From IMG/VR virus record IMGVR_UViG_3300032342_000024, positions 1 to 37,592 of that record: a DNA stretch of 37,592 nt, one strand, 5' to 3'. The DNA is from a virus. Shown here piece after piece: positions 23,001 through 30,435 of the stretch (positions within the stretch are counted from its first letter, which is position 1; each line of letters starts with the position of its first letter). Position numbers and translations under genes: made by a program. The notes below the pieces were generated by a model. That model was not told the origin of the DNA. It made no database searches and worked only from the letters and a program-made list of their open reading frames with translations.

Positions 23001-25289
23001 ATGAGCGACGAGCGCTTCGAGCTACAGGTCGCCACCGTCTCGGGGAAGTACCCGGGCGAAACTTCTTCCAACACGCTGACCTTCGCATACTCCACGGACG
23101 CGTCGAACAGGATCATGGACTACTCGCTCTTCAAGGCGGAGGGCTACTCGAAGCGGCTGACGGTTCAACTGAGGAACCGCGACGGGGAACTCGTCGGCGG
23201 GACGTACAGCGCGGCGCTCGGGACGGGGAACCTCGTCACGGGGCTGCAGGTCGACTTCTACGACTACCCGACGAGCACCGGCGCGAAGACCCTGCAATTT
23301 CACGGGAAGATCGCCGAGGTCTCGCAGGAGGAGGCGGGGCTGATCGAGATATTCTGCGTCTCGGAACTCGCCGCGATCGAGGAGCTCTACCGGGAGGCGT
23401 ACTACGCGGACACGTACCGCGAGGAGTATCAGGTCGCGCAGCGCGAGTTGGCGTGGCCGATCGCGCTCGACGGCGATGCGGACTGGGTGTCGCCGCCGTT
23501 GATGGCCGAGGCCGTGATCAAGAAGGAGCAGGGAATATTCGCCGAGATCGTGATCGCCGACGGATATTATCAGATGCTGGCGGTGGACACCATCTTCTCG
23601 CAGCCGTTCCCGAACAGGTCGAACTGGGTCAGCATGATGTACATGAAGATGAAGGGCGGGCCGACCAACACCGCGACCATCAGGGTGAGCATCCAGAAGA
23701 TCGACGTGGCGACGGGGTTTCCAGACGGGGTGAACGTCTGCTATCAGGATTTTGGGCCGTATACCGACGACACGGACAAGTTCAACTACTTCACTCCGGA
23801 CCTCGACACGGTCGGGCACCCCCTCGTGTGGGCGGACAAGTTCGACACGAATCAGGGATACGCCGTCATCATCAGGCCGGTGGGCGTCACGACGACGGTA
23901 GACATATCGGTCGGGACGGTCGCGGCGGGATGGAATCTGCACGCTCAGGCGTCGGTGGGGGGAGTGTTCGCGGAGCAGACCTTCTCGCTCGCACCGTTCA
24001 TGGTGTGGTACAGCGAATGGACCGATATGGACCTCGACGAGGCATACGACGCGCCGGTCGGGAACATCGGTTTTTCAGGGGTCAAGATGCGCGACAAGGC
24101 GCCGGACGGGGACTCGTCGGTGCACATCGCGAGGGGTTGCGCGACATACTTCTACGGCACGGTCGACGTGCACCTCATCATGGAGAACCTGATCAGTTTC
24201 GGGTGCGCGAGTGCCTTCGTCGATCCGGCGGGAGGGAGCGCGGTCGGGATATACAGGACATCGGGGAAGTCGATGATCGAGTGCCTCCATCAGCTCTGCG
24301 ACCGCTTCAGCGTCGGCAGCGTGAGGACGCAGGCGACCGTCTTCGACAATTATAACGCATCCACGCACGCCGCGAGCGTCTACGTGCTCGACAAGTACAA
24401 CACGACGACCGACTCGGCTGTAGCGACCTTCACGGACACGGAGGCCGACGACACGAGGAGGATCGTCGCGAGCGCCCTGAAGAAGGACTCGGCGCTGAAG
24501 ATCAACACGGTCGAGGTCGTCGGGGAGTCGAACAAGAAGCCGGTCTTCGCTCAGTCCGTCGACTGGGCGAGCAGGGCTGAGATCGGCCCGGTGGTCTACA
24601 AGGTGTCGGACAAGAACATCGCGAGCTACTCGGAGTGCAGGAGCGAGGCGCAGAGGATCAAGGACTCGCTTAATAGGACGGACTGGGAGGGCGAGATCAC
24701 GGTGCACGGCTGCTACTCGGACCTCGTCGACATGACGGCGGGGACGACCGGGCAGGTGCGCGGCGGGAATATCGTCGAGCTCACCATATCGACGCTGCAC
24801 GTCTCCGCGCAGAAGTTCAAGGTGCGATCAGTGACGACGACGCCGGGGAAGACGGTGATCGCGGTCACGAGCTACGACTTCACGAAGGAGCAGGACATCG
24901 AACTCAGGAGCAGCAGGTCGCTGATGGCGGAGAACTTCGTCGCGGACCTCGACGCGCTTAAGGAAATATACGTGCCGGTGCGGGAGGCGTCGGCATTCAC
25001 GACGGCGACGGTCTACATGGTGCTCGCGACGGCGGACGGGATCGCTCTGCCGGGGCAGACGAGGGTGCTCTGCACGAAGACGGCGGACGGAATCTACAAC
25101 GTCTACCACGCGACGTTCGAGCCGATGAACGCGTGGACGGTCTCGGGGACGAAGTGCGGGAGGATCGTGTTCTACGCGGCGGCGTCGGGCGGATCATCGA
25201 TACAGGACACCATCCTGACAGACGCAGAGCAATTCTACAAATTGAAGGTGAGTCGCGTGTCGGTCGACGCGTTCTTCAACCAGACCTAA
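23001..25289 (+). CDS. Tail hub/receptor-binding protein
   Basis: 762 residues, the second largest product. N-terminal about 130 residues are strand-rich and hub-like. The middle (about 170-360) looks like a carbohydrate-binding beta sandwich with many aromatic residues. A later part (about 400-620) resembles gp44/gp27-type hub domains. The C-terminus is another small beta domain. As the last structural gene it is the best candidate for host recognition at the tail tip. It ends just before a strong promoter. Confidence 0.6.
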   Translation: MSDERFELQVATVSGKYPGETSSNTLTFAYSTDASNRIMDYSLFKAEGYSKRLTVQLRNRDGELVGGTYSAALGTGNLVTGLQVDFYDYPTSTGAKTLQFHGKIAEVSQEEAGLIEIFCVSELAAIEELYREAYYADTYREEYQVAQRELAWPIALDGDADWVSPPLMAEAVIKKEQGIFAEIVIADGYYQMLAVDTIFSQPFPNRSNWVSMMYMKMKGGPTNTATIRVSIQKIDVATGFPDGVNVCYQDFGPYTDDTDKFNYFTPDLDTVGHPLVWADKFDTNQGYAVIIRPVGVTTTVDISVGTVAAGWNLHAQASVGGVFAEQTFSLAPFMVWYSEWTDMDLDEAYDAPVGNIGFSGVKMRDKAPDGDSSVHIARGCATYFYGTVDVHLIMENLISFGCASAFVDPAGGSAVGIYRTSGKSMIECLHQLCDRFSVGSVRTQATVFDNYNASTHAASVYVLDKYNTTTDSAVATFTDTEADDTRRIVASALKKDSALKINTVEVVGESNKKPVFAQSVDWASRAEIGPVVYKVSDKNIASYSECRSEAQRIKDSLNRTDWEGEITVHGCYSDLVDMTAGTTGQVRGGNIVELTISTLHVSAQKFKVRSVTTTPGKTVIAVTSYDFTKEQDIELRSSRSLMAENFVADLDALKEIYVPVREASAFTTATVYMVLATADGIALPGQTRVLCTKTADGIYNVYHATFEPMNAWTVSGTKCGRIVFYAAASGGSSIQDTILTDAEQFYKLKVSRVSVDAFFNQT

Positions 25290-25300
25290 ATCGTAGCAGA

Positions 25301-25310
25301 CTATATATAA
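25301..25310 (+). promoter_or_regulatory. Strong archaeal TATA box
   Basis: CTATATATAA with G next, in a short AT-rich gap. An archaeal start about 25 bases downstream would fall at about 25331, exactly at the first base of a 14-bp stem. A second TATA-like TTATTTAAG lies at about 25319-25327. This is the clearest promoter in the window and divides the late structural genes from the recombination genes. Confidence 0.75.
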
Positions 25311-25330
25311 GACATTAGTTATTTAAGATT

Positions 25331-25860
25331 CATGAAGAGCTCGGATGACGAAACGCAAAGGGAGTCAAACCCATCTAATCAAGAGAGCCCGAGTTCTTCA
25401 TGCGGATTCTCAGATGGGACCTCCCACCAATCATTTTCACAACATGAGACGGATAGGATAGAAGCGACGGAGAAGGGACCTGAACCGTTCGAAGTATCTC
25501 CGGAAATAGAAGGGCCCAGAAGCGACAGCGGACCTCGTGCCGGTACGGAGGCAACGAGTCAAAAAACGAGGTGTGTCGCCCGGACTTATCAGACTTCAGT
25601 GCACCGGATAAAGGAAACCCCTCTGAATAATCGACGGGTAGAAGAGCTCCGCTATGGCTCGTCGTCGTGCTTCCTGTCCGCCTCACCCAGTTCACGATCA
25701 CCACAAAGGAAGGGACGGTTCGCCATTTCCTCCATTAGTAATTCGAACCACCCACAAGTTTTTCGAACGAAAGGAACCGCGCCCTTCCACCAAACAAGAG
25801 AGGCCGACCGAGACATTCTGACAGGACGCACATCTCTTCGGAACGGTCCGGCCTCTCGCC
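25331..25860 (+). ncRNA. Candidate structured RNA (or long leader)
   Basis: Three long helices are visible on the + strand. (1) 25331-25344 pairs with 25389-25402, 14 bp with one G-U. (2) 25522-25527 plus 25532-25538 pair with 25574-25579 plus 25566-25572, 13 bp around a small internal loop. (3) 25798-25810 pairs with 25844-25857, 13 bp with one bulged base. Weaker 5-6 bp stems lie between, and 25370-25376 could pair with 25412-25418 as a pseudoknot. Codon bias of the rest of the genome is lost here. It could be a noncoding RNA or a regulatory leader of the 25889 operon. A competing open frame exists. Confidence 0.4.
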
Positions 25861-25892
25861 CAGATTCATTTCTCAGAGGTGTAGCGACATGA
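25332..25892 (+). CDS. Uncertain low-complexity ORF over structured region
   Basis: The frame stays open for 186 codons and ends in an ATGA overlap with the next gene, which favours coding. Against it: the product is rich in Ser, Arg, Pro, Thr and Gln with no domain-like pattern, codons lack the G/C third-base bias of neighbours, the ATG sits inside a 14-bp stem with no ribosome site, and other frames are also partly open. If real, it would be a leaderless, probably disordered protein. Kept as an alternative to the RNA reading. Confidence 0.3.
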   Translation: MKSSDDETQRESNPSNQESPSSSCGFSDGTSHQSFSQHETDRIEATEKGPEPFEVSPEIEGPRSDSGPRAGTEATSQKTRCVARTYQTSVHRIKETPLNNRRVEELRYGSSSCFLSASPSSRSPQRKGRFAISSISNSNHPQVFRTKGTAPFHQTREADRDILTGRTSLRNGPASRPDSFLRGVAT

Positions 25893-26230
25893 ACGGAAAC
25901 AACAAGAGCGACCTCGCAGGCGGGACAGTGGTCAAGCCGAGATACATCGAGCACGAGAACGCGAAGGAGTTCGTCCTCAGGCAGGACGACGGGACCGTGA
26001 TATACATCAGCAACCGGAAGGCGGCGGCGAAGACGTTCATCACGATCGAGGACTCGAGGAAGGCGACGAAAGCGTCGATCGCCATCTCGCAGGAAGCTTT
26101 CGCGGAGCTCGCGATCGCGGTCGACAAGATGACGGGCGGGATCCTGCACAAGGACTGCCCGAACTGCGATAATTGCGAGAGGATCGACCCGGAGAACGTG
26201 CCGGAGTCCGGCGACGGGATGGGTGGCTGA
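25889..26230 (+). CDS. Hypothetical protein with C-terminal Cys cluster
   Basis: 113 residues behind AGAGGTG. Strand-rich N-terminal half (VVKPRYIEHENAKEFVLRQD), then a helical part and a C-terminal CPNCDNC cluster. First gene of the recombination block. Function unknown. Confidence 0.6.
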   Translation: MNGNNKSDLAGGTVVKPRYIEHENAKEFVLRQDDGTVIYISNRKAAAKTFITIEDSRKATKASIAISQEAFAELAIAVDKMTGGILHKDCPNCDNCERIDPENVPESGDGMGG

Positions 26231-26231
26231 G

Positions 26232-26411
26232 ATGATCGCCGCCGTCAGGAAGATAGACCGCGCTATCGCGGAGAAGTTGGGCTGCCCCATCTGCCGGACG
26301 GTCGTCAAGGAACTCCCCGAGCAGATGGCGTTCTACATCAGTCCGGGCGACCACATCATCGGGAAGCACGAACTCAACGATATGCGGAAGAACGGGGTCG
26401 TGCTTCCATGA
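26232..26411 (+). CDS. Hypothetical small CxxC protein
   Basis: About 59 residues from ATG 26232. GTG 26223 would add three residues and overlap the previous stop. One CPIC motif near residue 19, a strand-rich rest, and ATGA coupling to the next gene. Function unknown. Confidence 0.55.
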   Translation: MIAAVRKIDRAIAEKLGCPICRTVVKELPEQMAFYISPGDHIIGKHELNDMRKNGVVLP

Positions 26412-26737
26412 TTCCAGATGAGAAGCTGATCGAGGGCAGGTACGTCGAGTTCTTCGACCAGAATCAGGCGCGCAGGTGGGGGCGCATCCTCAAGGCGATG
26501 CCGAGGGCCGGGGACTACATCGTCGGCATCTACGACCCTATGGCGAACTGCTACGGGACGCCGTTCCATCGGCAGCGCATCAAGCCGGAGAAGATCGTCG
26601 AGGCGCACGGCATGAGGAGGACGAGCAGCCCGTGGAGAGGGGGCGTCTTCGATGACAGCCTCCCGGAGGTAGGAGAGGACGAGCCGATGCTCGAAGCCCC
26701 GGAGGTGATCGCCGATGCTGCACGAGAAGACGCTTGA
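26408..26737 (+). CDS. Hypothetical protein
   Basis: 109 residues, ATGA start. The first 65 residues are strand-rich with aromatic residues (GRYVEFFDQNQARRWGRILK), perhaps a small SH3-like barrel. The rest is acidic and helical. It overlaps the next gene by 23 bases. No family recognised. Confidence 0.55.
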   Translation: MIPDEKLIEGRYVEFFDQNQARRWGRILKAMPRAGDYIVGIYDPMANCYGTPFHRQRIKPEKIVEAHGMRRTSSPWRGGVFDDSLPEVGEDEPMLEAPEVIADAAREDA

Positions 26738-26909
26738 GGACTTCTACGAGGAGTTCGACGTCAAGCCGAGCGGCAGAGGCGTTCAGAGAGGCGCCTTCGC
26801 CGGGAAGATGGCGACCAAGATTTTCGCCCATGCGCGCTGCTCGCTGTGCGGGGTGCGCGTGGGGCGTGACGCGGGCGAGTGCCCGTACTGCGGAGCGCGG
26901 TTGACATGA
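26715..26909 (+). CDS. Small zinc-ribbon protein
   Basis: 64 residues. CSLCG and CPYCG pairs 12-14 residues apart in the C-terminal third form a compact zinc ribbon. The N-terminus is acidic, followed by a Gly/Arg-rich stretch. Coupled by ATGA to the next gene. Confidence 0.65.
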   Translation: MLHEKTLEDFYEEFDVKPSGRGVQRGAFAGKMATKIFAHARCSLCGVRVGRDAGECPYCGARLT

Positions 26910-27154
26910 GCGCCGACAAGGAGGCGCTGCAGGCTCTGATCGACGCGCTCATGAAGAGCGACGTCGGCGAACTCGTGCGCCGGGCGATCAAGGCCGAGAC
27001 GGAGCGCAGCAGCGTCGAGTACGGGACGCCGGGCAAGGGCGGAGTCGTGAAGGTGTACGTCGACGCCGACGACCCGGTCGGTGCGAAGAGGAAGATCGAC
27101 AACGTGATGCAGGCGCGCGACCACCTGATCACGAAGTACGAAGGGTCGCAGTAG
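26906..27154 (+). CDS. Hypothetical protein
   Basis: 82 residues, ATGA start. A helical N-terminus (ALQALIDALMKSDVGELVRR), then a strand and a helical C-terminus. It lies just before the annealing protein gene and may belong to the recombination set. No family recognised. Confidence 0.55.
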   Translation: MSADKEALQALIDALMKSDVGELVRRAIKAETERSSVEYGTPGKGGVVKVYVDADDPVGAKRKIDNVMQARDHLITKYEGSQ

Positions 27155-27168
27155 GAGGACCGAACACG

Positions 27169-28062
27169 ATGGGAGATAAGGATGGAGCGCCACAGGCGCA
27201 ACAGGAGACGAGCCTCGCGAAGTTGGATCAAGCCGACTACGTCGAGATGGAGCGGAGGGACGAGCAGCAGATCACGCAGGAGCTCATGGGGCAGGTGGTC
27301 GAGGAGTGGGTGTACTACGTCGTTCGCAACGGCAAGAGGATCCCCAACCTCTCCTACGTCGGCATCAAGGGCATCATCCGCGAGATGGGCTGCGTAACGA
27401 TCTCGGAGCCGACAGTCGTCGAGACGAAGGAGGGTTCGCTGCGGGGGCCAGGCTTCCGCGCGATGGTCATGGCGACCGATACGAAGACGAGGCTGCAGGT
27501 GCCCGGAGTGTCGTGGGCGTCGCTGTTCATCAAGAATAGTACCGCAATCGACGAGTTCGCCGAGCAGAAGGCTGTCAGCAAATCGGTCCGCAACGCGGAG
27601 GGGCCGCTGATCCCGGCGAAGATGTCGGCGAAGGTCATCGACAAATGGCTGCAGGAGCACGGCATCAAGCCGGAGCCGAAGGAATCCGCAGGGTTCAGAG
27701 GAGCGAAGCCGGTCAAGGAATCGAAGCCGATTCAGACGCCGGGCGGCAAGCCCGTATCGGATACGCCCCTGCAGGATGCCTTCAAGAAGGGCGACGCGAT
27801 CGACGGCGACTTCAAGGATGCGTCGCAGGTCCCGAACCCGCCGAAGCAGGATGCCCCGAGGAAGGCGAGCGAGGCGCAGGTGAAGTACATCAAGGATCTG
27901 CTCGACGGCAAGTACGATACGACGAAGAAGATGCTCGCGAAGAACAAGGTCGCGAAGATCGAGGACATGAGCATCGAGCAGGCTTCCGAAGTGATCGATA
28001 TGATGCATGAGCTCGACCGGGCGCGTGCACCCGAAGCCGTTTCCGGTGGAGGTTCGAAGTGA
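27169..28062 (+). CDS. Probable single-strand annealing protein (Sak/Rad52-like group)
   Basis: 297 residues behind a GGAGG site. The core (WVYYVVRNGKRIPNLSYVGI, IREMGCVTISEP, GFRAMVMATDTKTR, DEFAEQKAVSKSVRNA, LIPAKM) has the order seen in virus annealing proteins of the Rad52-like type. After a Pro/Lys/Asp linker, residues about 235-285 form a small domain (SEAQVKYIKDLLDG, MSIEQASEVIDMM) commonly attached to phage annealing or RecT-like proteins. It would coat and anneal single strands produced by the Cas4-like nuclease encoded at 28952. Confidence 0.6.
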   Translation: MGDKDGAPQAQQETSLAKLDQADYVEMERRDEQQITQELMGQVVEEWVYYVVRNGKRIPNLSYVGIKGIIREMGCVTISEPTVVETKEGSLRGPGFRAMVMATDTKTRLQVPGVSWASLFIKNSTAIDEFAEQKAVSKSVRNAEGPLIPAKMSAKVIDKWLQEHGIKPEPKESAGFRGAKPVKESKPIQTPGGKPVSDTPLQDAFKKGDAIDGDFKDASQVPNPPKQDAPRKASEAQVKYIKDLLDGKYDTTKKMLAKNKVAKIEDMSIEQASEVIDMMHELDRARAPEAVSGGGSK

Positions 28063-28083
28063 AAGGGAAGACCGCCCTTGAAT

Positions 28084-28122
28084 TTTCTATTATGTATTAT
28101 TTCTTGTAATATGTAATAGAAA
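28084..28122. promoter_or_regulatory. Long AT-rich palindrome (operator or RNA hairpin)
   Basis: 16-base arms 28084-28099 and 28107-28122 flank a 7-base loop. Fourteen positions are Watson-Crick and the two central ones would be G-U in RNA. It lies 22 bases after the annealing gene stop and 19 before the next start. Either an operator/TATA site for the 28141 gene or a hairpin protecting the upstream mRNA end. Confidence 0.6.
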
Positions 28123-28140
28123 TATGACAGGTGGGATGGG

Positions 28141-28629
28141 ATGGGATTGAATCGAAGAGGAAGGAAGAGGAGATATATAGACGGCGGGAAGCCGAGGACG
28201 TTCTATTGTCCCACCGAGTTGAACATCCTACTTGATTCCATCCCGAACGCCTCGGAGTTCGTCGTCAATGCCCTGCAGATAGCCTTCGGGTGCGCAGGCA
28301 TCGAAGAGCTCGAACGTCAGAATATCACCCTCAACAAGGAGATCGCGGCGACCAAGAACCTTCTGTGCGACCTTGAGAGGCGCGTCGCCGAGGTCAGTCA
28401 TCAGCGCATGATGATCCTCGAACAGCAGGCGAAGCAGGCCGACCTCAGATTGGCGCTGCTCGAAAAGACGAAGGGATACCTGCGGAGCAGGGCGACGATG
28501 AGGGACAAGCCCAGGATCGACGACAGCTACTCCCGCGCATGGCTCGAAGGCCAGATGCAGGAGATTTCTATCGCGGGGTTCAAGGGCATCGACGATTTCG
28601 TGCAGTACGTCACGAAGGTGAGCAAGTGA
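28141..28629 (+). CDS. Coiled-coil protein with basic N-terminus
   Basis: 162 residues. A very basic N-terminus (NRRGRKRRYIDGGK) precedes a strand-helix part (TFYCPTELNILLDSIPNASE, then FVVNALQIAF) that resembles a ribbon-helix-helix unit. Residues about 60-118 are a long charged coiled coil. It could be a dimeric DNA-binding regulator acting on the palindrome just upstream. Fold assignment is tentative. Confidence 0.6.
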   Translation: MGLNRRGRKRRYIDGGKPRTFYCPTELNILLDSIPNASEFVVNALQIAFGCAGIEELERQNITLNKEIAATKNLLCDLERRVAEVSHQRMMILEQQAKQADLRLALLEKTKGYLRSRATMRDKPRIDDSYSRAWLEGQMQEISIAGFKGIDDFVQYVTKVSK

Positions 28630-28631
28630 GG

Positions 28632-28760
28632 ATGATCGAGAGGCGTACGGCCGCGGCAAGAACGCCGGACGGAGACTTTTCTGCGAAGGGTGCATCCCAT
28701 CCAGACTTGTCGCTACACCACGCCGGTGCTGCCAAAGCGGCCGCCGCCTCGACGAAATAA
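28632..28760 (+). CDS. Small ORF of doubtful frame
   Basis: 42 residues from ATG 28632, low complexity (Ala-rich C-terminus). The neighbouring frame from 28622 reads like a small Cys protein (YGRGKNAGRRLFCEGC, then RRCCQS) but has no start codon. Either the listed frame is real, or a frameshift or base error hides a zinc-finger gene here. Confidence 0.3.
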   Translation: MIERRTAAARTPDGDFSAKGASHPDLSLHHAGAAKAAAASTK

Positions 28761-28775
28761 GGAGGACCGAACAAC

Positions 28776-28955
28776 ATGGAAATTAATGCGTTGAAATGCC
28801 CCGAGTGCGGGGGGGAGATGAGCGTCCTCGTCCTGGGCGAGGAGACGACGATCGAGTGCCCGGAGTGCGGCTACGTCGTGCCGAAGGATGAGGTAGAGGA
28901 ACGGCAACCGGACGAGCAACCCGGACCAGACCCCGAGGGAGGCGACGGGCCATGA
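28776..28955 (+). CDS. Small zinc-ribbon protein
   Basis: 59 residues behind GGAGG. CPECGGE at residue 8 and CPECGY at about residue 30 are a textbook zinc ribbon. The acidic Pro/Glu/Asp-rich tail is probably disordered. ATGA-coupled to the Cas4-like gene, so it may be a partner of that nuclease. Confidence 0.7.
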   Translation: MEINALKCPECGGEMSVLVLGEETTIECPECGYVVPKDEVEERQPDEQPGPDPEGGDGP

Positions 28956-29650
28956 CCGTCGACGACTTGCCGAGGGTGATCAAGGAGCGGCTGATCAGGG
29001 ACGACATCGAGAGCCACGAGGCGCATGCGAGGACGGAGTCGCTGACGCGGTACTCGCTGAGCGAACTCAACTTCTGCCTGAGGAAGTCGTGGTTCGAGAG
29101 GACCGGCGAGTGGCAGGCGAAGCCCCTCGACGCCCTCTTCAAGATGAAGATGGGGTCGCTCCTCGACCAGTGGTGGTGCGCGCAGTTCCCGAGGCGGCAG
29201 CAGCGCGTGACGCACACGGTCGAGATCAAGGGCGACCCCGAGCACCCGAGCGTGACGGTGTCGGGCATCTTCGACGTCGAGGACGAGGACGGCGCGATCG
29301 CCGACCTCAAGTTCATGAGGACGCTCGAGCCGACGAGGGACAAGGGGCCGGGCGAGTACTACGTCGATCAGGTCGCGTTCTACTGCCACTGCGAGAGCAG
29401 GCTCGAGGGGAGGCTGCACGCGTCGAGCCACGGGGACTTCGAGCGCGTCGACATGCACTTCACGGCGGAGGACCTGAGGCAGAGGATGGCGCAGATCGAC
29501 GAGAGGGCGAGGGCGCTCTTCTGCGCGGTCAGGGACAGGTGCGCGCCGGAGGGGCCGAGGTTCAGGTGGGAGTGCGGCGGGTGCGGGTACCGGGGACTCT
29601 GCGACAAGATCAAGGCGGACGACGCGACGCAGGCCGGGGGCGGGGCATGA
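28952..29650 (+). CDS. Cas4/RecB-like Fe-S exonuclease
   Basis: 232 residues. PD-(D/E)XK motifs are visible: GIFDVE with Asp108, ADLK with Asp118 and Lys120, and YVDQVAFY with Gln140 (motif QxxxY). Cys42 (LNFCLRK) and C-terminal Cys208, Cys211 and Cys217 (CGGCGYRGLC) are the four ligands of the Cas4-type iron-sulphur cluster. Such enzymes resect DNA ends to give single strands. Next to an annealing protein it most likely serves viral recombination. No CRISPR array or other cas gene is present. Confidence 0.85.
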   Translation: MTVDDLPRVIKERLIRDDIESHEAHARTESLTRYSLSELNFCLRKSWFERTGEWQAKPLDALFKMKMGSLLDQWWCAQFPRRQQRVTHTVEIKGDPEHPSVTVSGIFDVEDEDGAIADLKFMRTLEPTRDKGPGEYYVDQVAFYCHCESRLEGRLHASSHGDFERVDMHFTAEDLRQRMAQIDERARALFCAVRDRCAPEGPRFRWECGGCGYRGLCDKIKADDATQAGGGA

Positions 29651-29685
29651 CGCGGAAGAGCGAGATACGGAGGACGGTTACATGA
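29647..29685 (+). CDS. 12-codon bridging mini-ORF
   Basis: Starts at an ATGA overlapping the Cas4-like stop and ends in an ATGA overlapping the next start. It holds twelve basic residues and an internal GGAGG that serves the next gene. It may simply keep ribosomes on the message between the two genes. Confidence 0.35.
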   Translation: MTRKSEIRRTVT

Positions 29686-30074
29686 ACCGCATCTACGGCC
29701 CGAAGATACGCTTCTCCGAGACGTGGGACAAGATCGACGCCGAGCACTTCAAGGTCGGTGCGGAGTTCTCGACCTGGCGCCCGGACAACCCCGAGCGGAT
29801 GGCGTACCACCGCGGCAACATCGGGAAGGCGTACATGGTCGAGAAGCCGGGCGGTCATCGCGATCAGTGCAAGGGGCGGGCGATGCTGATGAGCGTCGGG
29901 AAGGAGGCGAGGAACGCGATGGAGTTCACCGACGCGGAGATCGCGAAGGACACCTACGCCGACTGGACGAAGGCCGAATGGTCGGACTGGTTGCAGAAGA
30001 TGTACGGCCCGACGTTCGAGATACTGACGTTGCGTGAACTGACGTTCAAAATCGTCGAGGTGAACGGGCATTGA
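29682..30074 (+). CDS. Hypothetical protein (possible ASCH/PUA-like)
   Basis: 130 residues. The order of a strand-rich start (GAEFSTWRPDN), a Gly-rich middle, an acidic helix (FTDAEIAKDTYADWTKAEW) and a hydrophobic end (LTLRELTFKIVEV) is loosely like ASCH-type RNA-binding domains. The match is weak. TTGA coupling to the next gene. Confidence 0.45.
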   Translation: MNRIYGPKIRFSETWDKIDAEHFKVGAEFSTWRPDNPERMAYHRGNIGKAYMVEKPGGHRDQCKGRAMLMSVGKEARNAMEFTDAEIAKDTYADWTKAEWSDWLQKMYGPTFEILTLRELTFKIVEVNGH

Positions 30075-30208
30075 TATTCTGTCCCAAGTGCAAGCACGTC
30101 GTCAAGTGCGCTTCAGGAACGGGGATGTTCTGCGGGCACGCGAAGATCGGGATATACGTCAAGGCAGATGACACCTGCAACTATGCGGAGGAGAAGGTGG
30201 AGAATTGA
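30071..30208 (+). CDS. Small Cys-rich protein
   Basis: 45 residues, TTG start overlapping the previous stop. CPKC, then single Cys at about 14, 22 and 36, with two His, suggest a small zinc knuckle. TTGA coupling to the next gene. Function unknown. Confidence 0.55.
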   Translation: MIFCPKCKHVVKCASGTGMFCGHAKIGIYVKADDTCNYAEEKVEN

Positions 30209-30435
30209 AAATTTACGAATGGCATTTCGAAGGCTATGAATACTATGGCACGGACATCTGCGCAGTTGCTGAGAGCATCGAAGAAGCTCGCGCCGCAGTT
30301 CTTAAGACGATGAGAAAGGAAGAGTCGGGGGATTGGAACAAGAGTACCAGAGACGAGATTCGAGAAGTCATCAAGAAAGATCCCCTTCGCGTGCGTGATG
30401 TGCCCTGCGCGATATTCTATGGGCGGGGTGATTGA
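30205..30435 (+). CDS. Hypothetical protein
   Basis: 76 residues, TTG start with GGAGAAGGTGGAG upstream. A strand-helix start (IYEWHFEGYEYYGTDICAVA, then SIEEARAAVLKTM) resembles small regulatory folds found next to phage genes. Codons are more A/T-ended than earlier genes, marking the start of the AT-richer block. Confidence 0.55.
   Translation: MKIYEWHFEGYEYYGTDICAVAESIEEARAAVLKTMRKEESGDWNKSTRDEIREVIKKDPLRVRDVPCAIFYGRGD

Noticed and set aside
25470-25770. tRNA gene near TTCGAA motifs
   Set aside because: GTTCGAA-like sequences at about 25490 and 25742 lack matching T-arm and acceptor stems on either strand.
25652-26308. Minus-strand frame over the structured region and the 25889 gene
   Set aside because: It overlaps a + strand gene with a good ribosome site, has shadow-type composition and no promoter of its own.
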